A stretch of 52,547 bases of DNA from contig PWHN01000040.1 of the NCBI GenBank assembly GCA_003554945.1, forward strand, positions 1-52,547. Direction: 5' to 3'. A model generated the notes under the pieces. It was not told the DNA's origin. It was given only the letters and a program-made list of their open reading frames with translations, and made no database searches. Shown here piece by piece: positions 19,301 through 26,678 of this stretch (position 1 is the first letter of the stretch; each line of letters opens with the position of its first letter). This stretch comes from a bacterium. GTDB taxonomy: Bacteria > T1Sed10-126. The position numbers and the translations under genes were made by a program.

Positions 19301-19324
19301 GACGTTAGGGAAACAGGCTGGTAA
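16313..19324 (+). CDS. comEC: ComEC/Rec2 DNA-uptake channel with degenerate metallo-beta-lactamase domain
   Basis: ComEC carries single-stranded DNA across the inner membrane during transformation. This 1003-aa protein has N-terminal helices (10-80), an OB-like periplasmic region (about 100-230) and the polytopic Competence domain (about 245-500) with the hallmark HVLAVSGLHVG near residue 300. More helices follow, then a C-terminal metallo-beta-lactamase-like domain (659-1000, starting LELTFIDVGYGE). In that domain the metal site HxHxDH is replaced by SAHPRR (729-734), leaving one His, and the later HHGS is ASGA (899-902). The domain keeps the fold but has lost most metal ligands, so nuclease activity is unlikely. 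It is followed by a ComEA-like gene and a second copy of the C-terminal domain. Confidence 0.95.
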   Translation: MDRDFFLSLLMIFTYSFILGIAFGVFYPIYPQGHATFWPVVIVLAIITLGIFWFERNKSLPAKSAFYLRIIFYCFLILTAFLIGQGRYSLSLGELFPGHITEYLSETREDHRVVEGRVVAAPEIYEDRTRLRIRPERVWETPAMETEYEVSGGDILVQVRPWGDYDYDYFAQNQVYGHKLRVSGELGEPMDRTVPRGFSYKDFLNNMGMFGTMWTPQTVEIIDDEGGNPVVSWSLALQEEMLKVIKLTMPYPQSAFLGGATLGLREGLDYTTTPFMEPPEEARKIDTEFRGAGTMHVLAVSGLHVGVIAAAFWALFAGLRIPAKFYVPLIIASLVIFTIITGARPATVRAAIMTSLMLLAFAFLDQGLRNSVLVGVSVAALLILLFSPRYVFEASFTLSFAAVLCLALISGPVDQILQKLSGLSFILFWIVATLTVLLLVFYWNTFLTWYVYMPYIAFWALAFWYAAKIDRQHIIAGGIGFLDVPGPLRSFIAMQFAIQIGMMLPLSAYYFQEYPFAGIFANFAAIPLVSVVVPLGLFAGLLGLIPTIGLWLALVLNAGNYLAVTLFLWVSHIAVEIFPYPAVRAFTFWHLLVFYGGLAVFIWWDSVYGLLKRFWFWLSDKLFDVAPMSPSTAVASFIGLVIVLVFLASFRFHQNPDKLELTFIDVGYGEAIALRTPAGSNFLFNAGSRKWDWHDRDNRADRRDEGRETVSKFFLNHGVKTLDLLALQSAHPRRSGGMAYIAEHFVIDRAMGPFAEEILAPPNEELTRGRFVQALQDDHYSQYQNADWFQNDYYGNWERWWKQLQRNRIPYERAERGRRVYAERNSYPHGDVDLEIYALNPPPQPDYNEDGAANQSIVFQIQYGDVSFLLPGDIEREAQEEIMAMQDLYVDNNVMSVPASGAGDASFNSSFLDAVDPDYVVFSSSTYIEIEPRFVADGVESTLEEYRQHFPIDRLFFTDTDGSVIFRTDGRELEAIPYSRPEEFHDWDAESEEETGDVRETGW

Positions 19325-19361
19325 TCAGGACTCTAATCGATAGCAGGGGAGGGATCTTGCG

Positions 19362-20237
19362 GTGAATAGAGACCAGCTATTTTTTGTATTAACGTTAATT
19401 TTTTTATCTGTTATTGCCCTACCCGGTGTATCGATGCGCTATGAGACTTCCCGCCGAACTGCCACAGTTAGCGAAGAAGAGCAAGAGTTAACTCCCGCCC
19501 AGATGGATCAACTTCCCGAAACAGAAATTAACCTTACAGGTGCCTCAGAATCTGAAAGAAGGCGAATAGAGCTTGATTGGAAAATAGACGTTAATGCGGC
19601 CTCTTTTGAGGAACTACAAGAATTGCCCCAGGTGGGTCCCGCTACAGCGAAGAGTATACTGGAATACAGAGAGGCCGGGAACCAGTTCAGGACCATCGAT
19701 GATTTAGAGGAAATAAGTGGAATCGGTCCCACGACGATCGAAAACATTCGTCCGGAAGCAACTGTAGGACCGGATGCGATCGCCGCGGATTTGCCGGAAG
19801 AAGAGGCCGGCCCGGGAATAGATATAAACGAAGCAGGTATTGAGGAATTGCAGGAGTTGCCCCGGGTTGGTGAGGTAACGGCAGAGGCGATAATTACCTA
19901 CCGGGAGCAGCAGGGAGGGATTGGAAGTCTGGAAGAGTTGAAAAGAATTGATGGACTGGGGCCGGCAACTATTCAGCAGCTGGAAGATTACGTTCGTCTT
20001 GACGAAACGGCAGCAGCCGCTGAGCCAGCCGCAACTGAGCCTGAGTTGATTGATATTAATTCTGCCAGCCAGCAGGAGCTGACTAAATTACCTCGAGTTG
20101 GTCCCGTCCGCGCTGCTGAAATAATAGAATACAGAGAAGAACGTGGTGGATTTGATAGTCTGGAGGATTTAAAAAATATTTCAGGTATTGGGCCGGTGAC
20201 TCTGGAGGAGATCCGTGAAATGGCTGTTGTTCATTAA
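19362..20237 (+). CDS. ComEA-like DNA-binding protein with three helix-hairpin-helix units
   Basis: A 291-aa protein with an N-terminal membrane anchor (6-24) and three tandem ComEA-type double-HhH units at about 75-134, 153-213 and 230-290. Each begins IDxNxAxxxEL and contains two hairpins of the VGP/IGP type (for example PRVGPVRAAEIIEYREERG then SGIGPVT). The hairpin glycines are kept, so all three should bind DNA backbone without sequence preference. ComEA normally has a single unit. It starts with GTG behind GGGGAGGG, 37 nt after comEC. Likely role: an inner-membrane-tethered periplasmic receptor handing DNA to ComEC. Acidic linkers join the units. Confidence 0.9.
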   Translation: MNRDQLFFVLTLIFLSVIALPGVSMRYETSRRTATVSEEEQELTPAQMDQLPETEINLTGASESERRRIELDWKIDVNAASFEELQELPQVGPATAKSILEYREAGNQFRTIDDLEEISGIGPTTIENIRPEATVGPDAIAADLPEEEAGPGIDINEAGIEELQELPRVGEVTAEAIITYREQQGGIGSLEELKRIDGLGPATIQQLEDYVRLDETAAAAEPAATEPELIDINSASQQELTKLPRVGPVRAAEIIEYREERGGFDSLEDLKNISGIGPVTLEEIREMAVVH

Positions 20238-20267
20238 TTTTTTCTATCAGGTAAGGCTGGGGTAAAC

Positions 20268-21317
20268 ATGGGGCGTAGATTTACAGATTTTGAAGAAGAA
20301 GTTGATCCGGAGGAAGTAGTTGAGGAGCCTTCGTTGTTTGGCTGGGTTGTAGTCTTTGTTCTGCTGGGACTGGCGGCGGGGCTCTGGTATTACGCCGCTC
20401 CCGCCTATGTGGATTATCTGCTCGGTGTGGATCAGTTTGCCGACGGAGTAGAAATTCGGGGGGACGGCACTGTTCCCGGCCGCGAACCGGAAGAATTTGC
20501 AGTAGTAATGTTTGACGTCGGATATGGAGATGGTTTTTTACTTCAAGCGCCCGATAACAAAACTGTTTTAATTGACGGCGGTGAGGGGGGCGACCCGGCT
20601 GAAAGTGGTGTCCGGGCTTATAATTGGGCACCCCGTTTATACCTTCCTTTCTTTTCTCGAATTGGTCTCAATAAAATAGACAAAATGTTCAATCTGGTGC
20701 CTTTTAGCCATCACCTGGGGGTTCAGCCGGATCTGCTGGAGGCCGCTGAAATAGATGTAGGGCAAATTTATTTAACTGGTTACGAACCACATTTTAACGC
20801 TTACCAGAGGCTTGTTGAGCTTGCGGATAAACATGGAGTTTTCAGGCGGGAGCTGGAAGATCGCGCGGAGCTGGACTTTGGTGCCTCTGTGAAAGCGGAG
20901 GTGATTTATGGTGATCCCGATCAACGCCATCCGGAGGCGGCCAGTCACGTGCTCTACGTTAAATTTGGTGAAGTTAGCTTTCTTTTTCCCGGTGACCTTC
21001 CGCGAAAAAAAGAAGAGGCTTTAACTTACCGCTGGGGGCGCCGGTTGGCAAGCGATGTTCTTAAGGTGGGCGATCATGGTTCAGAGGATTCAACGGCAGA
21101 GGCTTTTTTGAAATATGTTCAGCCGGACTATGCCTTGATTTCTACTTCAGAAGCTGGCCCAGACGACGACCTACCGTCCCCTGAGGTAGTTTCAAATCTT
21201 GAAAACAGTGGGGTGCGAGAAATTTATTTAACTGACCAGCTCGGCCATGTAGTTTTGTTCACCGATGGAGAATCAATAAGAGTTGAAACGGACCCTTTTC
21301 CGTTTCTTGGCCCATAA
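20268..21317 (+). CDS. Membrane-anchored ComEC C-terminal-type metallo-beta-lactamase domain protein
   Basis: This 349-aa protein has an acidic cytoplasmic start, one membrane helix (about 24-44) and a domain homologous to the C-terminal part of ComEC (MFDVGYGDGFLLQAPDNKTVLIDGG ... FGEVSFLFPGDLP ... SDVLKVGDHGSEDSTAEAFLKYVQPDYALIST). The first metal motif, normally THxHxDH, reads LVPFSHH (143-149), and the later HHGS reads DHGS (269-272). It is therefore closer to an active enzyme than the ComEC copy, yet still lacks several ligands. Placed two genes after comEC, it looks like a duplicated or detached ComEC domain and may complement the missing activity in ComEC. Whether it still cuts DNA cannot be told from sequence. 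Confidence 0.85.
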   Translation: MGRRFTDFEEEVDPEEVVEEPSLFGWVVVFVLLGLAAGLWYYAAPAYVDYLLGVDQFADGVEIRGDGTVPGREPEEFAVVMFDVGYGDGFLLQAPDNKTVLIDGGEGGDPAESGVRAYNWAPRLYLPFFSRIGLNKIDKMFNLVPFSHHLGVQPDLLEAAEIDVGQIYLTGYEPHFNAYQRLVELADKHGVFRRELEDRAELDFGASVKAEVIYGDPDQRHPEAASHVLYVKFGEVSFLFPGDLPRKKEEALTYRWGRRLASDVLKVGDHGSEDSTAEAFLKYVQPDYALISTSEAGPDDDLPSPEVVSNLENSGVREIYLTDQLGHVVLFTDGESIRVETDPFPFLGP

Positions 21318-21342
21318 ATTTTTGATGTATCTAAAATCAGTC

Positions 21343-21374
21343 TTGACTTGTGCCGTCTAAAATGATTATATACT
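21343..21374 (+). promoter_or_regulatory. Possible sigma-70 promoter for the ComEA-like lipoprotein gene
   Basis: TTGACT at 21343-21348 and a TATATA/TATACT stretch at 21367-21374 give spacers of 18 or 20 nt, so the fit is imperfect. The -35 runs into TTGTGCC, a motif also present upstream of pilM and the PilZ gene. Confidence 0.4.
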
Positions 21375-21417
21375 AATAGTAGGATTGAACTTTAATAAAT
21401 TTTAAGGAGGGATAGTA

Positions 21418-22080
21418 GTGAAGTATTTTGTTGTTTGTTTAACTGCCCTGGCCCTGGTGTTTACGCTGGGTTGTGGACCCGAGGAACCGGAAGAACCTGA
21501 CCCGGCAGAACCGCCCGCACCGGCGGAAGAACCAGTGGAACCGGAGGCTCCAGAGGTGCCTGACGAGCCGGAAGAGCCAGAACCTGACCCGGTGGAAGAG
21601 CCTGAGCTGCCTGATGAGCCGGAAGTTGAAGAACCGGAAGTAGACGAGGATGCTGAGGAAGTTCTAGCTCAGGGGATTGACTTAAACACAGCTACTGAAG
21701 GTGACTTGGAAGCTCTCGACGGTGTTGGCCCCGCTACGGCTGGGAACATTATTGCTTATCGCGAACAGCACGGCCCTTTTACCAGCGTTGATGATCTATT
21801 AGATGTTGACGGTATTGGATCGGCAACGCTTGATACAATCCGCGGCGTTGAGGAAGAAGAGGAAGAAGTCGATGTTGACGAAGCAGAGCTCATTAACATC
21901 AATACCGCTTCCGCTTCCGAACTGGAAGACCTGCCCGGTGTTGGGCCCGCATATGCTCAAAACATCGTAGAATATCGGGAAGAACACGGTGATTTTGCTT
22001 CCGTGGACGACCTCGAAAATGTTACAGGTATCGGACCTGCTACGGTGGAGAACATCAGGCCAGCGGCTACTGTCGATTAA
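21418..22080 (+). CDS. ComEA-like lipoprotein with two helix-hairpin-helix units
   Basis: A 220-aa protein starting at GTG behind AAGGAGGGAT. Residues 1-18 form a lipoprotein-type signal ending TLGC (lipidated Cys19 likely; the -3 residue is Thr, so the lipobox is slightly off consensus). An acidic, proline-rich tether (20-85) leads to two ComEA double-HhH units at about 87-145 and 158-217, with intact GVGP/GIGP hairpins (DGVGPATAGNIIAYREQHG; PGVGPAYAQNIVEYREEHG). It is expected to bind double-stranded DNA in the periplasm from a lipid anchor. If the anchor is in the outer membrane it would complement the inner-membrane three-unit protein. It is the last gene of the block and is followed by a strong terminator. 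Confidence 0.9.
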   Translation: MKYFVVCLTALALVFTLGCGPEEPEEPDPAEPPAPAEEPVEPEAPEVPDEPEEPEPDPVEEPELPDEPEVEEPEVDEDAEEVLAQGIDLNTATEGDLEALDGVGPATAGNIIAYREQHGPFTSVDDLLDVDGIGSATLDTIRGVEEEEEEVDVDEAELININTASASELEDLPGVGPAYAQNIVEYREEHGDFASVDDLENVTGIGPATVENIRPAATVD

Positions 22081-22144
22081 CCGTTGATTAAAATCCATCT
22101 TACCGTTAGGATGCGGTAGTTGATGGGAGAAGCTTGATAAAAAT

Positions 22145-22187
22145 GCCCTTGCCTCGCTGGTTCTGGCGAGGTAAGGGCCCCTTTTTT
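22145..22187 (+). terminator. Strong rho-independent terminator closing the pilus/competence block
   Basis: A 13-bp stem (22145-22157 with 22166-22178, one G-U pair) with an 8-nt loop, then CCC and six T (22182-22187). It lies 64 nt after the last ComEA-like gene. Confidence 0.92.
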
Positions 22188-22276
22188 GATAGAAGTTATT
22201 CTTGCCTAAGTGGTTGCACACATCCACCTACGGCTTATTTCCATCCTTTAACTATGAGTTTTGCGGGAAATTAATT

Positions 22277-24418
22277 TTGTCAGGTAATTCTCCGGTCGAG
22301 GATTTATTTAGCAATTTATCACAAGAAAAGCGTCTCCAAGCGAAAGCCTTCCTGTCGGTCTCTCCGCGATTAAATACCCGTCAGAAATCAATTCTCCACT
22401 ATTTTTTAAAAGATGACAATTCAATTTACCTGCAGGGTATGGCCGGGGTGGGAAAAACAGAACTACTCATTCGGGCTGTATTTCTCTCCGACCTGCTGCG
22501 AGCCCCTGGCGGAGAACTACTTGTTTTAGCACCTTCAACCACCTCGACGGTCAATCTTCAAAGTCGCTTTAAAAAGTTCACTAACAAGATTGAGCGGCAA
22601 TTCTCTTTCCAACCAGAAACGGTTAGAGTTCATAGCTTTTACTCGTTTTGCTTGCAACTGCTGACGTATAATTACCGGCGGGAGATGCTTTTGAAACAGT
22701 TTGATACGTCGTTTAACGAGAACTTTTATTTATTGAGCGGCAGTGAGTCTCGTGACCTGTGGCGGTTAGTCTGTGAAAAATCAGCGGCCGGGCTAAAAAA
22801 AGAAGACGCAGAATATTATTACCGGGAAGCCGGGAAATATAGACGCAAGTTGATGCTTCCCTCTGAATCGCTCGAACAAAGTGCGACCGGTAAAGAAAAA
22901 AAGGTTGTTGCTTTTTATCGTGAATACTGGCGAATAAAAAGGGAGAGAAACGCGCTTGATTACGAGGATATACTCTTTATTACTATCGACCTGTTCCGGC
23001 AAAAAACTCACCTGCGTAAGCAGCTCTTAAAAGATTACTCGATTGTCTTTGTCGATGATTTTCAGAGTCTGACACCCCTACAGTTTTATTTGCTCACCCA
23101 GTTTGATTCTGCTGGTAAGCGGATACTTGCCGCCGGCGATCCCCTGACTATTAGGGGCGATGAAGATTCAGTTGACTTTAATGGGCGGGAGCAGTTCAGG
23201 CTTTATTTTCCAAACTCTTCTGTGGTGACCCTGACCAAAAATTACCGCCTGAAGACCTTGCTCTGGGCAGCTCTTATGGATGTTCTGGAATCTTTTGATG
23301 AATCTGAAAGAGAAGAATATCCAGAACTAAAACCGGCTCGTCTGGCCGGCAAAAGCGGACTGGCTTTTGGTGAGGGGCCTGCGCTTTTTGAGGCGATCAA
23401 TGCTGACGAGGAGCAAAAGTTTATCACCCACCGAATTAAAAAATATTTAGATAATGCTATATCCCCCGGTGACATAGCAGTTGTTACCCGGTTAAAGAAC
23501 CGTCAAATGGCAATAAAACAGCAGCTGGCGAGAGCATCCTGTCCCTCGGTAATCATGCGCCGAGCAAATTTCTGGTCCGCTGAGGTCCCGAGAATAGTTG
23601 ATGCTGTTATACGATTAGCGGAAGCACTGAATCAAACCGGTAACGTCAACTCGAGCTCACCGGACTTTTATATTTTGAGATTGCTACGTATATTTCACCC
23701 GTCAGAAGTTTCAACCGGTCTCAGAAATTTTGCAAAAGCCGGGAGGCTGTTAGATGAAATTTTTCGAGCTGGCCGGTATCCAGTTGAAAGTGCCTCCGTC
23801 AAACAATTCTTACATAAATTAAGGGAATTTATACTATTTTTAGCTAACTCGCAGGAGACTATTTCCCTGTTAGACCTACTGCAAGTGATTAAAAAAGAAT
23901 TCAATCTGGTCCAAGACAAGAGTCTATTGCGTCAGGCGCGCGAAATGCGCCGTAGACTTGAGACTTTACCTGGCGTTTCAGATGTTGTAAGCTTTACGGC
24001 CCTGAAGGAGCTGTTGATTAAAATTCGTTGTCAGGCCGCAGTCCAGGGAAGAAATAAAAGTGAGGACGCAGTAGTGATTGCCACACCGCGATTATTATCA
24101 GGTCGTGAGTTTGACGTGGTAATTATCTCGATGCTTGAAGAAGGGACCTGGCCCCTTTATTCAGGAGGGAGCCGGCTTGACGAGGACGTGCTAAAAATTG
24201 AAAAGCGGTTATTTTATCTGGCTTACAGTCGTGCTCGTGACGAAGTAATCTTAACTTTCGCGTGGCGGCGCAAAATTCAGGAGCGCTGGGAATGGCGCCA
24301 GCCCAGTCAGTTTCTTGACTGTCTGGCCGGAGAATATGTCGACAAACGCCATGTAAACTTGAGCTGGCTCAGCCGTCTGCATCGATATTTTTCGAAAACT
24401 TCCAAAATTCCAGTATGA
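22277..24418 (+). CDS. Divergent UvrD/Rep-family (superfamily 1) helicase
   Basis: About 713 aa. Walker A is GMAGVGKT (54-61), followed by VHSFYSFC, LDYEDILFITIDLF, the Walker B region IVFVDDFQSLTPLQF, AAGDPLTIRGDED (motif III-like), LTKNYR (motif IV-like) and a C-terminal motif VI-like LFYLAYSRARDEVILTFAWRR. Walker B has Asp-Asp where the family has Asp-Glu, and FQS where FQD is usual, so ATPase activity may be altered. The frame is open upstream to TTG 22202, only 15 nt after the terminator T-run. TTG 22277 (GGGAAA upstream) is more likely because the extra N-terminal residues do not look like helicase. Role is probably DNA repair or recombination; it is unlike UvrD, PcrA, RecB or AddA enough that none is claimed. 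Confidence 0.82.
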   Translation: MSGNSPVEDLFSNLSQEKRLQAKAFLSVSPRLNTRQKSILHYFLKDDNSIYLQGMAGVGKTELLIRAVFLSDLLRAPGGELLVLAPSTTSTVNLQSRFKKFTNKIERQFSFQPETVRVHSFYSFCLQLLTYNYRREMLLKQFDTSFNENFYLLSGSESRDLWRLVCEKSAAGLKKEDAEYYYREAGKYRRKLMLPSESLEQSATGKEKKVVAFYREYWRIKRERNALDYEDILFITIDLFRQKTHLRKQLLKDYSIVFVDDFQSLTPLQFYLLTQFDSAGKRILAAGDPLTIRGDEDSVDFNGREQFRLYFPNSSVVTLTKNYRLKTLLWAALMDVLESFDESEREEYPELKPARLAGKSGLAFGEGPALFEAINADEEQKFITHRIKKYLDNAISPGDIAVVTRLKNRQMAIKQQLARASCPSVIMRRANFWSAEVPRIVDAVIRLAEALNQTGNVNSSSPDFYILRLLRIFHPSEVSTGLRNFAKAGRLLDEIFRAGRYPVESASVKQFLHKLREFILFLANSQETISLLDLLQVIKKEFNLVQDKSLLRQAREMRRRLETLPGVSDVVSFTALKELLIKIRCQAAVQGRNKSEDAVVIATPRLLSGREFDVVIISMLEEGTWPLYSGGSRLDEDVLKIEKRLFYLAYSRARDEVILTFAWRRKIQERWEWRQPSQFLDCLAGEYVDKRHVNLSWLSRLHRYFSKTSKIPV

Positions 24419-24436
24419 TTATCTGAGGTGGTTTTT

Positions 24437-25021
24437 ATGGAAATTAATGAGCTTGTCCGTAAGACGCGCAGCTATCGGCGTTTTGACTGCACGCACAGGG
24501 TTACTTTATCAACACTGGAAGAGTTAGTTGACCTGGCCCGGCTCTCTCCCAGTGCAGCCAACAAGCAGCCTTTAAAATATATTCTGTCCAGTTCTGAACC
24601 GACTAATCAGGAAATTTTTCCAACTCTTGCCTGGGCCGGTTATATTGAAGAGTGGGAGGAACCGGGACCGGACGAGCGGCCAACGGCTTATGTAGTTGTG
24701 CTTGGGGACAAAAAAATTGCTGACAGTTTCGAGTATGACGCCGGTATAGCAGCACAATCGATTCTGCTCGGGGCAACAGAAAGAGGGCTGGGAGGTTGTA
24801 TTATTGGTGCTCTGGACAAAGCGGAGCTGCGATCGCGCCTGCAATTAAATGACCGCTATGATATACAGTTTGTAATTGCCCTCGGAAAACCGGCCGAAGA
24901 AGTCGTAATTGACGAGGAAGGTGATGAAAAAGTAAAATATTATCGAGATCAAAATGAGGTGCATCATGTGCCGAAGAGACCACTTAGTGAAATAATCTTA
25001 AACCCGGGTGATTATCAATGA
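24437..25021 (+). CDS. Nitroreductase-family FMN oxidoreductase
   Basis: About 194 aa. The N terminus has the family FMN-binding start (ELVRKTRSYRRFD ... LVDLARLSPSAANKQPLKYIL), and the C-terminal half has the second FMN-contact region (ATERGLGGCIIGALDKAELR). The ATG at 24437 is chosen because TGAGGTGG lies just upstream; a GTG at 24428 overlaps that site. The stop overlaps the next start by 4 nt (ATGA), so the two flavin proteins are translationally coupled. Such enzymes use NAD(P)H to reduce nitro compounds, quinones or flavins; the true substrate is not evident. Confidence 0.9.
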   Translation: MEINELVRKTRSYRRFDCTHRVTLSTLEELVDLARLSPSAANKQPLKYILSSSEPTNQEIFPTLAWAGYIEEWEEPGPDERPTAYVVVLGDKKIADSFEYDAGIAAQSILLGATERGLGGCIIGALDKAELRSRLQLNDRYDIQFVIALGKPAEEVVIDEEGDEKVKYYRDQNEVHHVPKRPLSEIILNPGDYQ

Positions 25022-25494
25022 GCTCTGTCTTAGTGACATATTACTCCAGAACGGGAAATACAAAAGAGATGGCCGAACATGTCGCCAAGGGAGCCGAGCA
25101 AGCGGGCGGAGATGTTAAACTGGCAAGTGTTGATCGAGTAGACGCTTCGGAGCTGGCCGGTTACGACGCAATAATTGTGGGTTCCCCTACTTACTACGGT
25201 TCTATGGCAGCGGAAGTAAAGGAATTGATTGACAAAAGTGTTCAATTGCACGGTAAGCTAACGGATCGTGTGGGAGCAGCTTTTGCTTCCTCAGCTCATG
25301 TGGGTGGCGGTAACGAAACAACTGCGCTTGATTTAATCCATGCCTTTTTAATTCATGGGATGGTTGTCCCGGGTATTCACGACGGCGATCACTATGGCCC
25401 GGTCTCCGTTGGTGAACCGGACAGTCGGGTGCGTAAGCAGTGCGAACAACTGGGAGACCGGGTCGTTGAGCTGGCTGCTAAATTAGCTCAATAA
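25018..25494 (+). CDS. Flavodoxin-like NAD(P)H:quinone oxidoreductase (WrbA-like)
   Basis: A 158-aa single-domain flavodoxin. The phosphate-binding loop YYSRTGNTKEMAEHV (about 8-22) is classic, followed by YDAIIVGSPTYYGSMAAEVKELID (FMN isoalloxazine loop) and FASSAHVGGGNETTALDLIHAFLIHGM, which is typical of the WrbA/flavodoxin-2 group. It overlaps the nitroreductase by 4 nt and likely works with it in redox or quinone handling. It converges on the next gene with only 9 nt between stops and no visible terminator. Confidence 0.9.
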   Translation: MSSVLVTYYSRTGNTKEMAEHVAKGAEQAGGDVKLASVDRVDASELAGYDAIIVGSPTYYGSMAAEVKELIDKSVQLHGKLTDRVGAAFASSAHVGGGNETTALDLIHAFLIHGMVVPGIHDGDHYGPVSVGEPDSRVRKQCEQLGDRVVELAAKLAQ

Positions 25495-25503
25495 TTCGTT
25501 GTC

Positions 25504-26064
25504 TTAAAAGAAATGGTAGGCTGTATAAATCCAGAGCAGCAGGACGGCACCTTCGTTTAAAAAGTCTTTGTTGTCGATCAGGTACTGTCTCAAACTCCAA
25601 CCACCAAGACGTGAGTATGGCGTAAGCCGGGGTATAAACCGGCGAACGCTGGCTCGGTAGTTGGTAAAACTCTGGCCAAAAAATCTCTGCAACTTCTCTT
25701 CTTCCTTTTTTATGGTGAAAGGATAGATAAGTAAAAAGTAAGCAGTGATAGCCAGGTAGCTCAGTGGGTTTGAATTTATAAAACAGAAGCCGTAACCGAT
25801 CATAAAATTTCCGACATAAAGCGGGTTGCGACAAAGGGAGTAAGGACCATCTGTCGCCAGCTCATTGTCTTTCTTTATTATCCCCGAAGCCCAGGCGCGG
25901 ATAGCTATGCCGGCAAAAATTAAGCCTGTGCCAATCCAGTAGTAAGGGGATACAGGGTCGGTAGCGGAGAGGGCAAAACTGATGATTAACAGGTAAGCGA
26001 TATGAACACGAAGTCTCCACGGTTCTTTAAGATACTTCTTTTTTTTCTTGAGAAAGTCTAACAT
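25504..26064 (-). CDS. Membrane isoprenylcysteine-methyltransferase-like protein
   Basis: A 186-aa membrane protein with about four helices. The conserved segment DGPYSLCRNPLYVGNFMIGYGF (residues near 72-93) is the S-adenosylmethionine/substrate signature of the ICMT / phospholipid N-methyltransferase group (GPYxxxRHPxYxG). The later KKEEEKLQRFFGQSFTNYRASVRRFIPRL is the usual E-E-x-L...F...Y...V-x-R-F-x-P tail. Bacterial members methylate lipids or small hydrophobic substrates; the substrate here is unknown. GGAGAT precedes the ATG on this strand. It is the only minus-strand gene between 1 and 31 kb. Confidence 0.85.
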   Translation of the reverse strand: MLDFLKKKKKYLKEPWRLRVHIAYLLIISFALSATDPVSPYYWIGTGLIFAGIAIRAWASGIIKKDNELATDGPYSLCRNPLYVGNFMIGYGFCFINSNPLSYLAITAYFLLIYPFTIKKEEEKLQRFFGQSFTNYRASVRRFIPRLTPYSRLGGWSLRQYLIDNKDFLNEGAVLLLWIYTAYHFF

Positions 26065-26106
26065 AATGATATCTCCTTTATTAGAATGATTGTTTTAGCT
26101 AATTTC

Positions 26107-26133
26107 GGCTCTGTTGAAATCTTTGCTGAAGCC
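26107..26133. repeat. 27-bp dispersed repeat, copy 1 (GGCTCTGTTGAAATC...)
   Basis: It matches 40580-40606 with 2 differences in 27; the first 12-14 bases recur inverted at 32327-32340. It begins GGC and ends GCC. It abuts the structured element that follows. It may be the end of a decayed mobile element, but no transposase is present. Confidence 0.65.
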
Positions 26134-26318
26134 AGGCTACTCACAGGTGTTGGGACTCATTCTTCCGAGCACTCAATTTAAAGCGTAAGAAGTAATAGAT
26201 GTCAAAATTTGCTTTCATATGTTTTATTGAGTGCTCGGTCCAAGGTATATCTGGCAATAATCAGATCCTCCAGGATCTATTGCCAGATATAAATCCGTCA
26301 AACACCTTCGAGTAGCCT
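26134..26318. other. Structured three-way-junction element, copy 1
   Basis: Three nested or adjacent stems can be drawn. P1: 26134-26151 with 26301-26318 (16 of 18 pair) plus GAC/GTC. P2: a perfect 13-bp stem, 26165-26177 with 26226-26238, around a 48-nt loop. P3: 26246-26291, a 14-bp perfect stem continuing to an inner 7-bp stem. Junction sequences GAC-TCATTCTT before P2, GG-TATA before P3 and TATA-AAT-CC-GTC after P3 recur in the element at 50994-51129, whose stems have different bases. See the findings. The direction of any transcript is unknown. Confidence 0.7.
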
Positions 26319-26321
26319 ACG

Positions 26322-26481
26322 TAGAGCCTCTCCGAAAAGTCCCCTCTCCCCTGGAGGGAGAGGGCTAGGGTGAGGGGGATAAAACGTCACAACCGTTGTT
26401 CGGCTTCTACGAGGCCTCTTCACCCCCACCTTAATCCTCCCCCCTCAAGGGGGAGGAGATGTTTAACCCTTTTCGGAGAGG
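26322..26481. mobile_element. MITE-like element with CCTCTCCGAAAAG terminal repeats, copy 1
   Basis: Left end TAGAGCCTCTCCGAAAAG (26322-26339) and right end CTTTTCGGAGAGG (26469-26481) are inverted. Inside are two C/G-rich hairpins of the CCCCTCTCCC...GGGAGAGGG type. The same ends and left interior recur inverted at 42996-43090. No coding capacity. The following 26482-26678 holds only AT-rich sequence and the AGAAGGAG site of the next gene. Confidence 0.75.
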
Positions 26482-26678
26482 GTTTACTTAGCGTCTATGA
26501 ATGTTAAAAAGCTAGCATTAATCAATTGCTCTCTAAGATAGTAAAAAGGATTTCAACACATTCTTGTAAAAAATCATACACTATTTTACTCGGTTATTGG
26601 GCAGACGGCAACCGAAGTGTCAGGGGAGAGGGACCCGGTTTGAGGTTTATAAATTCAAATTAGAAGGAGCTTTGGCTT

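Noticed and set aside
22202-22276. Longer helicase start at TTG 22202
   Set aside because: Only 15 nt after the terminator T-run and without a good ribosome-binding site; the residues are unlike helicase.
26134-26318. Structured element as integron attC site, hammerhead ribozyme or purine riboswitch
   Set aside because: No attC core sites, no CUGAUGA/GAAA core, and no purine-riboswitch junction or loop sequences were found.
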